Source of the DNA: JBJMLO01 sp045805265
GTDB lineage: Bacteria; Actinomycetota; UBA4738; JACQTL01
Length of the DNA stretch: 64,000 bases
Assembly (NCBI GenBank): GCA_045805265.1
Contig: JBJMLO010000013.1
Location: 1-64,000, forward strand
Reading direction: 5' to 3'
This document shows positions 1 through 8,675 of this stretch, in pieces; the stretch's first letter is position 1; each line of letters opens with the position of its first letter. The notes under the pieces were generated by a model that was given only the letters and a program-made list of their open reading frames with translations, made no database searches and was not told the DNA's origin. A program made the translations under genes and the position numbers.

Positions 1-251
1 CGCCGGAGTTCCCGGTTCTCCCGCTCGAGCTCCTTCAGGCGCTCCCGTTCATCAGTGGTCAGGCCGGGCCGGATACCCTCGTCGATCTCCGCCGTGCGCA
101 CCCACTTGCGAAGCGTCTCCGCCGACATCCCGAACTTCTCTGCAATCGAGGTGATCGCGCCCCATTGCGAGTGGTGCGCCTCCCGGTGCTCGAACACCAG
201 GCGGACAGCCCGCTCACGCAGCTCCTGCGGGCACCTCCCAGGTCTGGTCAT
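1..251 (-). CDS. IS3-family transposase OrfA, N-terminal part (runs off the window)
   Basis: The minus strand from the ATG at 251 encodes MTRPGRCPQELRERAVRLVF and continues with a helix-turn-helix region (AEKFGMSAETLRKWVRTAEID) into a charged, leucine-rich stretch ending in ELERENRELR. This is the usual N-terminal half of IS3-family OrfA, which binds the element ends; the catalytic OrfB would lie beyond the window edge. The reading frame is open to base 1, so nothing seen here says it is broken. The terminal inverted repeat at 287-304 lies just upstream, as expected for the left end of the element. Confidence 0.85.
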   Translation of the reverse strand, partial: MTRPGRCPQELRERAVRLVFEHREAHHSQWGAITSIAEKFGMSAETLRKWVRTAEIDEGIRPGLTTDERERLKELERENRELR

Positions 252-286
252 GGCTCCATCCTCCACTCACGAGTTGGAGCCTCCAA

Positions 287-304
287 GGAACCCGGGGCGG
301 TTCA
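287..304 (-). repeat. IS3-family terminal inverted repeat
   Basis: Read on the minus strand this begins TGAACCGCCCCGGGTTCC, matching the TGAACCGCCCC-type ends common in actinobacterial IS3 elements. It sits 36 bp upstream of the OrfA start and marks the outer edge of the element at base 304. The partner end is outside the window. Confidence 0.7.
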
Positions 305-344
305 TAAACCTGCATCTGACCCCGTGGGGGGGGAATAGGCGCGA

Positions 345-2363
345 TCAGGAGACGGGCACCCGGCGTTCGCTGGCGAAGGCGAGGCGCGTTCCGCTGGGCG
401 ACCACGCCGGAGATCCGTCCTGCGGCCAGCCGGACGTGAACCGCACGCGGCCGGTTCCGTCGGGACGGATGGCGAAGATGTCACCGTTGGAACTGAAGGC
501 GATCAGCCCGTTCGGACCCCAAGCGGGCTGGTGATCCCCCGCAGGGTCCGCCAGCAGCGTCGTCAGGTCCGAGCCGTCGGCTCGCATGGTGAGGATTCGC
601 CTGCCGTAGTAGGAGAACCGGGGGTTGCCGGCCTCGAACGCCATCATGGTGCCGTCCGGCGACCAGGTCGGTCCCCAAACGACGCTGGCGTCGTGGGTCA
701 GCCGTGTGACCCTCGAGCCGTCGGCGTTCATGACGTGGACGTCGTCGGAGCCTTGGCCCTGCCGGATGAACGCGATGTGCCTGCCGTCGGGCGACCAGGC
801 CGGTCCCAAGTCCTCGTCATGATTCCGCGTGATCTGTCGCACCCCCGAGCCGTTCGCGTTCATGACATAGATCTCGTGGTCACCGTCCCGGTTGCTGGGG
901 AAGGCGATGCGCCGGCCGTCAGGGGACCATGACCCGCTCTCGTCGCTCCCCAGGTAGCCCGTGAGGTTGGTCTGCCCTGAGCCATCGGCGTTCATGACGT
1001 ACACGTCGAAGTCGCCCTCCCGGTTCGACCCGAACAGGACGCTCTCGCCAGTGGGGGACCAGGACGGCAGGCCGTCGACGAATGGATCCGTGGTCAGGCG
1101 CTCGAGCGCTGTCCCATCTGCACCAACCGAGTACACGTCCACGTTGCACGCCATCGGGGGCGGCGGAGGGAGGGTCAGGTAGGCCAACGCCGCGCGGGCC
1201 AGGGCGTCGCGGATCTCCTGGATCTGGGTCGGGTCGTGGCCGTCCAATGGCGTGTGATTGCCCAGCGCGACGACGGTGAGGCCTTCGTGCGGGAAGTACA
1301 CGAGTGCGCTTCCGAACCCGGGAATGCCCCCGTTCGCCCGCCTAACCAGTCGGCCGTCGAACGAGCCGACGCCGAACCCGATCCCGATCGGGGTGCAATC
1401 GTAGCTACCGGCCAGGCCGCGGAGCCTCCCGTAGTCCGTGATCATCGACCGTGCCCTGGGATCGATGAGCGATCCCGCGAGCACTGCGTGGGTCCAGAGC
1501 GCAACGTCCTCGGCGCTGGCGGCCAGGCCCGCCGCCGGACCGCCCACGCTGGTCGCCCACGACGTGGTGAGCGGCCCCGGTGGTCCCTGCATCTGAACCA
1601 GCCCCGCCGAGCCGTCGTCCTGGTACCCGCTGGCGATGTCCCCGCGGACCGTCTCCTCGGACTGCAGGAAGATCTCGTCGAGGTCCAGCGGCCGGAGGAA
1701 CCGCTCCCGGTACAGTTCCGCCAGCGACGATCCCATGGCTCGCTCGACCACCGTGCCGAGCAGGGTGAACGGGGCGTTCTCGAACCCCGAGTTGCAGGTG
1801 CCGGGCGGGCACACCGGCGGGGGGACCCTGGCCAGGACATCCTGGAGCGTCCACACACGGGAGGGATCGTCCTCCACCGCCGTGAACAGGTGTTCGTTGT
1901 CGTCGGTGATGCCGCTGGTGCCGGTCAGGAGCTGGAGGATCGTGATGTGCTCGGCGTTTGGGAACTCCGGGACCCAGGTGGCCAGGCGATCGTTCGCGGA
2001 GAGCACACCATCCGCTATCAGCTGCGTGGCAAGGACCGAGACGAACGCCTTCGACATGCTGGCGATGGCGAAGATGGTGTGCGGAGTGACCGGTCGGTGG
2101 TTCTCCACTCTGGCGTACCCTGCTTGGCCCGTCCACAGGCTGCCGTCGGGCAGCACCACCGCCGCGGACACGCCCGGGAACCCCTGCGCGTCCCGCTCCT
2201 GATCCAGCGTTCGCTGGAGATCGACCGCCAGCTTCGGGTCGATAGCGCCGATGGTCGCAGCGTGTGCGGACAGGGAACGCGTGGGAATGGGATGGGCTGA
2301 CCCGGTGCAGCCCACCGCCAGGACGACCACCAGGGCGAGCGCGAGGGCTCGGAACGGCTTCAT
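345..2363 (-). CDS. Lipoprotein serine hydrolase (beta-lactamase/S12 fold) fused to a PD40 propeller
   Basis: 672 aa. The N-terminus MKPFRALALA...LAVGC is a lipoprotein signal with the lipid-accepting cysteine at residue 19. Residues 45-400 resemble class C beta-lactamase/peptidase S12 enzymes, with the SxxK nucleophile motif S102-M-S-K105 and a C-terminal NGGIPGFGS in the place of the K-[ST]-G/HxG motif. The usual YxN tyrosine motif appears as GFEN, so activity may be atypical. From about residue 410, at least four TolB/PD40 repeats (DVYVMNADGSG, SWSPDGRRIAF) form a propeller. The start is the ATG at 2363, not the longer open frame upstream. It is the last gene of the 9250-to-345 operon, 14 bp after the Rieske-like gene. 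The protein probably acts outside the cell membrane. Substrate unknown. Confidence 0.85.
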   Translation of the reverse strand: MKPFRALALALVVVLAVGCTGSAHPIPTRSLSAHAATIGAIDPKLAVDLQRTLDQERDAQGFPGVSAAVVLPDGSLWTGQAGYARVENHRPVTPHTIFAIASMSKAFVSVLATQLIADGVLSANDRLATWVPEFPNAEHITILQLLTGTSGITDDNEHLFTAVEDDPSRVWTLQDVLARVPPPVCPPGTCNSGFENAPFTLLGTVVERAMGSSLAELYRERFLRPLDLDEIFLQSEETVRGDIASGYQDDGSAGLVQMQGPPGPLTTSWATSVGGPAAGLAASAEDVALWTHAVLAGSLIDPRARSMITDYGRLRGLAGSYDCTPIGIGFGVGSFDGRLVRRANGGIPGFGSALVYFPHEGLTVVALGNHTPLDGHDPTQIQEIRDALARAALAYLTLPPPPPMACNVDVYSVGADGTALERLTTDPFVDGLPSWSPTGESVLFGSNREGDFDVYVMNADGSGQTNLTGYLGSDESGSWSPDGRRIAFPSNRDGDHEIYVMNANGSGVRQITRNHDEDLGPAWSPDGRHIAFIRQGQGSDDVHVMNADGSRVTRLTHDASVVWGPTWSPDGTMMAFEAGNPRFSYYGRRILTMRADGSDLTTLLADPAGDHQPAWGPNGLIAFSSNGDIFAIRPDGTGRVRFTSGWPQDGSPAWSPSGTRLAFASERRVPVS

Positions 2364-2377
2364 GTGTTCCTTCCCGT

Positions 2378-3163
2378 TCAGCCCGCTCGGATCGGGTCGG
2401 CCAATCCGTTTCCCTGGACCAGCACCAGCCACACGCCGGGGATGTGCAGGGCATGGGCAGGCGGGAGGAGCGAGGGCAGGATGCCCGCGATGGGCACCCC
2501 GGCGGCGCAGGTGCCCGCGGCCGACACGGCCGCGCACAGCCGGGCCGTGACGTCGGTCCCCGCGACCAGCACGGCGTGGACCGACCACCGGCCACCCTTC
2601 GGAGGCGCCAGCGCGACGACGCCACGAGGGGTGAGGCCCGACTCCGCCACATGGGGCATGAGCAACCCGGTCTCCTCGAGCGACGGTCCCAGGCAGGACG
2701 ACCCGGGGGGGGCCCGGACACCGGCCGATCGGGGAAGCGGTTCGGTGGGCGTCCCCAGCTGGATGTGGGGAGGAGAGCCGCGAATGGCCCGGACCCGGAG
2801 GCGGACCAGCCCGGCTGGGGCGGGGCCGAGCAGGTAGCGGCCGTACTCGTCGAACTTCGACCCGTGGAAGGGGTCGTCGAAGGTGCGCGACGAAGGGCAC
2901 CACCCGAGCAGGCTCTGGACGCCCCATGCCCGGTGGGGGGACACGGCCTCCACGGCGGTCACGCTCCCGTCGCGGTGGGCCACGGCCAGGACTGGCGTGC
3001 CGTCGTCGAGGAACCCGGCCTCGGCCTCTCCGGGGGCCGGCGCCCGCCACCGGGCGACCGCCCCGGCGTGGTCCTGCCCGGGGCGGCCCACCGCCCACCA
3101 CGTGCCCACGCCCGCTACCACCACCACCGCCAGAACGAGGAGCACGGCCCGCCGGTCCCTCAT
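2378..3163 (-). CDS. Membrane-anchored Rieske-like protein lacking the cluster cysteines
   Basis: 261 aa. A single N-terminal membrane segment (AVLLVLAVVVVAGVGTWW) is followed by a segment reading LGWCPSSRTF-DDPFHGSKFDEYGRYLLGPAPAGL. The HGSxFDxxGRxLxGPAPxGL part is the second half of a Rieske [2Fe-2S] domain. However, the CxH pair is absent (SPH appears instead) and the Cys of CxxH is Asp, so an iron-sulfur cluster is unlikely. The remaining C-terminal 130 residues are not recognised. The ATG overlaps the cyclase stop as ATGA, so translation is coupled. The function is inferred only as a non-redox Rieske-fold domain on the outer face of the membrane. Confidence 0.7.
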   Translation of the reverse strand: MRDRRAVLLVLAVVVVAGVGTWWAVGRPGQDHAGAVARWRAPAPGEAEAGFLDDGTPVLAVAHRDGSVTAVEAVSPHRAWGVQSLLGWCPSSRTFDDPFHGSKFDEYGRYLLGPAPAGLVRLRVRAIRGSPPHIQLGTPTEPLPRSAGVRAPPGSSCLGPSLEETGLLMPHVAESGLTPRGVVALAPPKGGRWSVHAVLVAGTDVTARLCAAVSAAGTCAAGVPIAGILPSLLPPAHALHIPGVWLVLVQGNGLADPIRAG

Positions 3164-4503
3164 GGCGTCTGCACCTCGGATCCCGCAGGGCGCGGGTCCG
3201 CGAGCGCGAGAGCTTCCTCCACCAGTCGCTCCAGCACGAACGCCTCGACGGGCTCCTCCTTGCCCCGCACGCGTACGGGGCCGAGCGGGCGGACCACGGC
3301 CCGGTCTCGGATAGCCCGGCACGTCCCGGGGCCGATCACGACCTCTCCGGGCTGGCCCGTCTCCTGGAGCCGCGCCGCCAGATTCACGGTGTCGCCGATG
3401 GCGGTGAAGTTCCGAACCTGGTTGCTTCCGATGTTGCCGACCAGCGCGGGGCCGGTGTTCAGGCCGATCCGGAAGCACGGGAAGTCGGGGTTCCCCGCCG
3501 CCACCCTCGCCGCCGCCTCCTGCATGGCCAGGGCGGCCCGGGCCCCGCGAAGGGCGTGGTCGAGCTGGCGGGTGGGCGCGTTGAACAGCGCCATCATCGC
3601 GTCGCCGACGAACTTGTCCACCGTGCCACCCTGCTCCAGGACCAGCGGCACCACGTCGCTGAAGTACCGGTTCAGCATGGCCACGACCTGGTCGGGCGAG
3701 CCCAGCTCGGCGTACGAAGTGAACCCGCGGAGATCGGCGAACAGCACCGTCACCTCGACCACGGAGCCGCCCAGGGCCGAGCTGGCCGAGTCCGCCAGCA
3801 GCGCGGTGGCCACGTCGGGGGAGACGTACTGGCGGAAGAGGCGGGAGGCCCGCGACTCCATCTCCAGGTGCTCCCGGCGCCGGGCGAACAGCGGCGCCGC
3901 CACCACGATCACCACGAAGAAGGCCACCTGGCCGGGCCCCCGGAACGCCGAGTCCGGGACCGCCGTCGCGATCTCCGAAGCGGTGACGGCGGCGACCCAC
4001 AGGAAGGCGACGGTTCCCGCGGCCCACAGCGGAGGCATCACCGTTGCCAGAGCCAGTGTCGACAGGGTCAGGCCCAGCGAGGGCAGGAGCCAGGCCACCG
4101 CCGTCCAGCCCAGGTGGGGCAGGGCGAACGAGGCCACGCCGGCCAGCACGGCGGTGCTGAGCAGGACGGCGGTCGTGCGGATGAGCAGGAGCCAGTGGGT
4201 TCGGACCGGGGCGGCCAGGGTGACCTCGTGGACGGGGTCGGCCGCCGGCCCGAACGCGGCGGCCACGCCGCCGATGGGCAGGAGCGGAGCCACCAGGAGG
4301 AACAGGATCGGGTCTCCGCGGCGCCCGTAAGCCGCCAGGACCGAGAACCCCAGGGCCACGATGGTCGCTCCGAACATCGACAACCGGAGCGACGGTGTCG
4401 CGGCCAGGAGCCGGGCCACGTGCTCGGGCACGCCCACGCGGACCAGTGCGGTCTCGACGGGACCCTGCGTGACATCCGGGGGGGATTCGGCCTCGACGGT
4501 CAT
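3160..4503 (-). CDS. Membrane class III adenylate/guanylate cyclase
   Basis: 447 aa. Residues 30-230 hold about six hydrophobic segments; residues 245-435 are a class III nucleotide cyclase domain. Metal-binding aspartates lie in VLFADLRGFTS and KFVGDAMMALF, and the GDTVNLAARL motif with the transition-state arginine is present, so the enzyme looks active. Lys in VDKFVGD and Asp in GDTVN favour ATP. The membrane part is homologous to that of the anti-sigma protein at 7854-8675 (both have LLAATPSLRLS and WTAVAWLLP), an unusual sharing between a cyclase and an anti-sigma factor. The gene follows the permease at 4506 after 2 bp and overlaps the Rieske-like gene by 4 nt. Confidence 0.9.
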   Translation of the reverse strand: MTVEAESPPDVTQGPVETALVRVGVPEHVARLLAATPSLRLSMFGATIVALGFSVLAAYGRRGDPILFLLVAPLLPIGGVAAAFGPAADPVHEVTLAAPVRTHWLLLIRTTAVLLSTAVLAGVASFALPHLGWTAVAWLLPSLGLTLSTLALATVMPPLWAAGTVAFLWVAAVTASEIATAVPDSAFRGPGQVAFFVVIVVAAPLFARRREHLEMESRASRLFRQYVSPDVATALLADSASSALGGSVVEVTVLFADLRGFTSYAELGSPDQVVAMLNRYFSDVVPLVLEQGGTVDKFVGDAMMALFNAPTRQLDHALRGARAALAMQEAAARVAAGNPDFPCFRIGLNTGPALVGNIGSNQVRNFTAIGDTVNLAARLQETGQPGEVVIGPGTCRAIRDRAVVRPLGPVRVRGKEEPVEAFVLERLVEEALALADPRPAGSEVQTP

Positions 4504-4505
4504 GG

Positions 4506-5300
4506 CTACCCGGGAACGCTCGAGCTGAGGCCGCGGGCTCGCGGTCGGAGCGGGCGACGGATGCGGAAGACTCTCGAGCGCCTGGCGGGATCCAGGGTCA
4601 GGCCCGCGAACATGATGGCCGCCGCGGCCAGGATGCATGCCCACCGAACGTGGGCCGCCACCCAGCCGGGCTCCGAAGCATTCCGGAACAGCGGCCAGTA
4701 CCGCCCGATCGACATCATGGCCATGACGAACGCAAGCAGCGCCGGCCCGGCGGACACTCCCGCTCGTCCGTGGCCCGCCCACCGCACGGCTGCGGCTCCC
4801 GAGGCCAGGGCCACCGAGAGGAGCGCCGAGGCCTCCAGGGTCAACCCGGCCACGGGCAGCGAGTGCGGAATGGAGGTTCCTGCGTACGGGCCCGATGCGG
4901 CCAGCGCAGCCGCCACCCCCACCGTCGCCCCCCAGCCCACGGCGAGGACCGGAACCGTCAGCAGCAGGCGGAGTCCCCGCCGTAGCGCCAGGCTGGCCAC
5001 GACAGGTTCCACGGTCACGCCCGCATCGTCATCGATGATGAACCCGGCTCCCAGGCACGACAGCACTGCGGCGATGCGCAGCGGGGCGAGCGAGATGCCC
5101 TGGGCCGCCGACAGCTCGCCCTTCCCCGTCCACAGCACGAGCTGAGCGGCGGCCGCGCCTGCCACGACTGCCGGCCATCGGATGGTTCGGGCGGTCGGCC
5201 ACAGCAGCAGCAGTGCCTGCCGGAACCGGCCCCCCCCAGGCCGATTCGCCTCAGCGGTTCCCGGGTCCTCGGCTTCATCAACACCGGCCACCGGTCTCAT
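4506..5300 (-). CDS. ABC-2-like membrane permease subunit
   Basis: 264 aa with six likely membrane helices between residues 40 and 240 and a basic C-terminus (RIRRPLRPRARG). Its ATG forms a TGATG overlap with the preceding permease stop. There is no strong family motif, but its place after an ABC ATPase and two similar-sized permeases, plus its topology, make it the third integral-membrane subunit of the exporter. Substrate cannot be read from sequence. Confidence 0.65.
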   Translation of the reverse strand: MRPVAGVDEAEDPGTAEANRPGGGRFRQALLLLWPTARTIRWPAVVAGAAAAQLVLWTGKGELSAAQGISLAPLRIAAVLSCLGAGFIIDDDAGVTVEPVVASLALRRGLRLLLTVPVLAVGWGATVGVAAALAASGPYAGTSIPHSLPVAGLTLEASALLSVALASGAAAVRWAGHGRAGVSAGPALLAFVMAMMSIGRYWPLFRNASEPGWVAAHVRWACILAAAAIMFAGLTLDPARRSRVFRIRRPLRPRARGLSSSVPG

Positions 5301-6130
5301 CACGACGCCAGCTGGAGGGCTCCGGAAACGGTGGCGATGGCGAGTCCCCCGGCCAGCGAGGTCCGAGCCCAGCGGGTCCAACCGAAGCGAAGGAGCGCAA
5401 CTGCCAGGACCGCCGCCGCCAGCCCGCACAGGTACAGGGCGTGGAACGCCGCGAGCAACCCCCCGTCGTCCAGGAAACTGGGATCGAACGGGGTCAGGCG
5501 CATCCAGGCCGGCTCTCCGGCCCCGTTCATGATCACGTTGCCCGCCACGAAGAGCGCCACGACCGCGATGGGGCCCGCCAGCGCCGTGGGGAACCATCGC
5601 GCCACGGCGATCCCGATCACGACGAACAGTCCGGCCATCAGGGGGCCCTCCACCAGGTCGAACAGCGGGAACAGCGCCTGGCCGGAATCGGTCGCGGCCC
5701 CCCTCCCGGCCAAGCGGACGGCGAGGTCACCGGCCAGGAGCAACAGGGCCATGCCCAACACGACCCAGGCCGAGGCCAGCGCCAGGGCCAGCGTCCGCGA
5801 GGCGGGAGACAATGGAGCCGCCTGGAACAGCTCCTCGGAGCGGTCCCGGCGGCTCTTCACCGCCTGGAGGTTCGCCGCCAGGAGGGCCCCGAACGAGATC
5901 AGGAGCGCTGCGACCTGCAGTAGCCACCCCACGTTGTGCTCGCGGGTGGCATCCGCGGACAGCAGGAACGGTGCCGTCCAGACGATGGCGAGGGCGACGG
6001 TGACGACGATGGCCGGGTGCCGGATCAGCCGCATGCCCTCGACTCGGGCCAGTGTCATGACGGCACGGGAGGACGCCGGGCGCGAAACGGCGCCTTCGAA
6101 GGGGGGACCGTCCTGCGCGGTCGCGATCAT
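5300..6130 (-). CDS. ABC-2 type permease
   Basis: 276 aa. Six hydrophobic segments; a cytoplasmic motif after the second segment (NLQAVKSRRDRSEELFQAAPL) closely matches the equivalent loop in the neighbouring permease (NLCASRSRRDGTDELLTTLPL), so the two are paralogues and probably pair in one transporter. A loop of this kind, with SRRDxxxELL, contacts the ATPase in ABC-2 exporters. ATGA overlap with the upstream gene and TGATG overlap with the downstream gene indicate one transcript. Confidence 0.82.
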   Translation of the reverse strand: MIATAQDGPPFEGAVSRPASSRAVMTLARVEGMRLIRHPAIVVTVALAIVWTAPFLLSADATREHNVGWLLQVAALLISFGALLAANLQAVKSRRDRSEELFQAAPLSPASRTLALALASAWVVLGMALLLLAGDLAVRLAGRGAATDSGQALFPLFDLVEGPLMAGLFVVIGIAVARWFPTALAGPIAVVALFVAGNVIMNGAGEPAWMRLTPFDPSFLDDGGLLAAFHALYLCGLAAAVLAVALLRFGWTRWARTSLAGGLAIATVSGALQLAS

Positions 6131-6954
6131 GGCGAGGCCGCCAGGACCTGCATGACACCGCCAAGTGCCGTGAGCGCCACCGCAGCCGCGCCGTAGACCT
6201 GCACGCCGGGGGCTCGAGGCCGCCTGGCCAGCGCGACCAGTCCCATGAGCATGATGAGGCCAACCAGATAGGCGAGGTGCCACGGCATCACCGAGGCGGG
6301 CTCGAGGTGGGTCTGCGAGTACTCCGCGGCGGGGTTCAGCCAATGCAGCGGGCCCCGGGTCAGTCCGGCGATCCAGTTGATGGCGACGATCGCGCCGAAC
6401 ACGATGGGGACCGAGGCCGCGGTGCCGAACCACCTCGCCAGCACGACGCCCGCGACCCCGAGGAAGGCGATCAGCAACGGTCCCTGGGCGAAGTCGGGGA
6501 GCCCGTGCATGATCGTTCTCGGCTCGATGCCCAGCCGTACAGACGCCCCGGCCCAGGGACGGGTGGTCATCGCCAGGACGCCCCCGACGAGCAGGGCGGC
6601 CCCGAGCGGGAAGGCCACCGAGAGCAGCTGGGCCGCTGCCCGGTCGGCCGACCGGAGCGGGAGCGTCGTGAGGAGCTCGTCCGTCCCATCCCGACGGCTC
6701 CGCGAGGCGCAGAGGTTGGCCGCGACGAGCGTCCCGATGCCGAGGGCGAAGTATCCCGCTCCGACCAGGAGGAGGAAGCGGAGGGCCCCAGGCCCGCGGA
6801 CGCCCACGAGCAGGATCACGCCTGCCGCCGCGAGGATTGCGGGGTGGGTAATAAGGCGGCGACCTTCGATGAGGGTCAGGGCCAGGACGGACCGGAGCCT
6901 CGGCCCCGGAACCACGGCCGCCACCGGCGGGGACACCAGGATCGCAGTGCTCAC
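6127..6954 (-). CDS. ABC-2 type permease
   Basis: 275 aa, GTG start at 6954 overlapping the ATPase stop by 4 nt (GTGA). Six membrane segments, with the SRRDGTDELLTTLPL loop near residue 75 that is typical of ABC-2 permeases and shared with the paralogue at 5300-6130. Together with the ATPase it forms an exporter of unknown substrate whose operon is headed by an ECF sigma factor, suggesting an envelope-stress or antimicrobial-resistance role (inference). Confidence 0.82.
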   Translation of the reverse strand: MSTAILVSPPVAAVVPGPRLRSVLALTLIEGRRLITHPAILAAAGVILLVGVRGPGALRFLLLVGAGYFALGIGTLVAANLCASRSRRDGTDELLTTLPLRSADRAAAQLLSVAFPLGAALLVGGVLAMTTRPWAGASVRLGIEPRTIMHGLPDFAQGPLLIAFLGVAGVVLARWFGTAASVPIVFGAIVAINWIAGLTRGPLHWLNPAAEYSQTHLEPASVMPWHLAYLVGLIMLMGLVALARRPRAPGVQVYGAAAVALTALGGVMQVLAASP

Positions 6955-7829
6955 GCCGCCGTCTCCTCCGCGATGGCCCGGTGACCCACCAAGAGCAGGT
7001 AAGCGTCCTCGATGCTCGGCTCGACCAGCTCGGCGCCGGCGGGGGCGTCGCCGATGTGCCGGTGCCGGCCCTCCCCGGTTCGCCACGACAGGCGAGCCCC
7101 CGGATCACGCTGGTCGGCGATCCACACGCGCCCCCTGGCCATCTCGGCGAGCTGATGCGGGGCGCCATCGAACAGAATCCGTCCTTCGTCCATGACCAGG
7201 ACCCGGTGGCACAGGGCGGCCACGTCCTCGGTCTGGTGGGTGGAGAGGATCACGGTCTGCCGCGTGGCGATCTCGCTGACGACCTCCCGGAACCGCAGGC
7301 GCTGCTGCGGGTCGAGGCCCGCCGTCGGCTCGTCCAGCACCAGGAGCGCTGGGTCCCCGAGCAGGGACTGGGCCAGCGCGACCCTACGGCGCATCCCACC
7401 CGACAGCGCCTTGATCTTGGTGGAGGCGGCGTTCCCCAGGTCGACCAGCTTCAGGACGCGCCGGACCTCGTCGTGGCGGCCGCGGCGATCCGTTATCTCC
7501 TTCAGGATGGCGACGTAGTCCACGAACTCGAACGCGGTGAAGTTCCGGTGGTAACCGGGTTCCTGCGGCATGTAGCCGAGACGGCGCCGGATGGGGATGC
7601 GGTCCTCGCTCCGGCCCGGGTCCCGCCCCAGGAGGCGGACCGCTCCGCTGTCCGGGGCCAGCACCGTGGCCAGCATCCGGAGCAGGGTGGTCTTGCCGGC
7701 TCCGTTCGGCCCGAGGAGGCCGGTGATGCCGGCGTCCGCGTCGAAGGTCACCCCGGCCACGGCCCGGGTTCGATGGAACCGCTTCTCCAGCTCGATCACC
7801 TGCACGGCCGGCATCGTCATTCCGTCCAC
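6951..7829 (-). CDS. ABC transporter ATP-binding protein
   Basis: 292 aa. Walker A GPNGAGKTT (about residues 39-47), Q-loop MPQEPG, signature LSGGMRRR, Walker B LLVLDEPTAGLD and the switch histidine in LSTHQTED are all intact. The GTG at 7829 is preferred because AGGAG (7840-7836) lies 6 nt upstream. The class is the drug/bacteriocin-exporter ATPase type that pairs with ABC-2 permeases, here the three genes downstream. Confidence 0.95.
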   Translation of the reverse strand: MDGMTMPAVQVIELEKRFHRTRAVAGVTFDADAGITGLLGPNGAGKTTLLRMLATVLAPDSGAVRLLGRDPGRSEDRIPIRRRLGYMPQEPGYHRNFTAFEFVDYVAILKEITDRRGRHDEVRRVLKLVDLGNAASTKIKALSGGMRRRVALAQSLLGDPALLVLDEPTAGLDPQQRLRFREVVSEIATRQTVILSTHQTEDVAALCHRVLVMDEGRILFDGAPHQLAEMARGRVWIADQRDPGARLSWRTGEGRHRHIGDAPAGAELVEPSIEDAYLLLVGHRAIAEETAA

Positions 7830-7853
7830 CGCCTGCTCCTTCCTCGCATCGCG

Positions 7854-8675
7854 CTAGCTCCGCCCACTCCGTTCGAAGGCCTCCGACCGCCGGGCCAGGA
7901 TCAGCCCGGCCACGAACACCAGGGCCAGGCACACCAGCTGCCCGGCCGCATGGAAGGCCGCCACGCTGTCTCCCGCGGCGTGGCCGGCCACGCCCACGCC
8001 GAACACCCACACTGCCGCCACGCCGACGGCGGACGGAAGCGGCTCCCACACCGTGGAGACGGCCAGGGTGACCAGGGTGAGGGCGGAGGCGGGCAGCAGC
8101 CAGGCCACCGCCGTCCAGTCCAGGGCGGGCAGGGCCAGGGCGGCCAGGCCGATCAGGACCAGCGACGTCACCAGCACGGACGTGCTCCGGAGCAGCAGCA
8201 GCCGGAAGCTCCGGAACGGCGCGGCCATCCCGACCTCGTACGTCGGGTCCATCCCCGGCCCGAACGACGCGGCCACGCCGGCCACCGGGACCAGAGGAGC
8301 CATTACCAGGAACGCCACCAGCCCCACATGGTCGCCGTGGGCGGCCAGCACGGCGAAGCCCAGGGCGACGGCCACGGCTCCCAGCCACGACAGCCGGAGC
8401 GACGGGGTGGCCGCCAGGAGCCTTGACACGTGGTCCGGTAGGCCCAGCCGCAGCAGCAGCCGCTCCACCCGCCCCAGGCGGGGCGCGTCCACGGCCTCCT
8501 CGATCTCCGTCCACACCCGGTCGAGCCCGGCTCGATCCACGGCGGGCGCGAGCAGCTCCCGGCATGCGCCGCAGGCCAGGAGGTGGGCTTCCAGCGAGAA
8601 CGCCCCGGCCTCGTCCAGCTCTCCGGCCGCGTAGCGGGCCACCACCGGGCTGTCGGCGTGCCACTCGGAGCTCAT
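7854..8675 (-). CDS. Zinc-finger anti-sigma factor with multi-helix membrane domain
   Basis: 273 aa. The N-terminal HLLACGACREL carries the HxxxCxxC zinc-finger anti-sigma motif (His31, Cys35, Cys38) that binds and holds ECF sigma factors. Residues 90-265 hold about six membrane helices, far more than the single helix of most such proteins. This membrane module is shared with the cyclase at 3160-4503. The ATG overlaps the sigma factor stop (ATGA). Likely role: keeps the sigma factor encoded just upstream at the membrane until a signal perceived by the membrane part releases it. Confidence 0.88.
   Translation of the reverse strand: MSSEWHADSPVVARYAAGELDEAGAFSLEAHLLACGACRELLAPAVDRAGLDRVWTEIEEAVDAPRLGRVERLLLRLGLPDHVSRLLAATPSLRLSWLGAVAVALGFAVLAAHGDHVGLVAFLVMAPLVPVAGVAASFGPGMDPTYEVGMAAPFRSFRLLLLRSTSVLVTSLVLIGLAALALPALDWTAVAWLLPASALTLVTLAVSTVWEPLPSAVGVAAVWVFGVGVAGHAAGDSVAAFHAAGQLVCLALVFVAGLILARRSEAFERSGRS

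Noticed and set aside
2264..5145. Long plus-strand open frames (688 and 739 codons)
   Set aside because: They lie opposite well-supported minus-strand genes with coupled overlaps and encode Arg/Gly/Pro-rich sequence without family signals.
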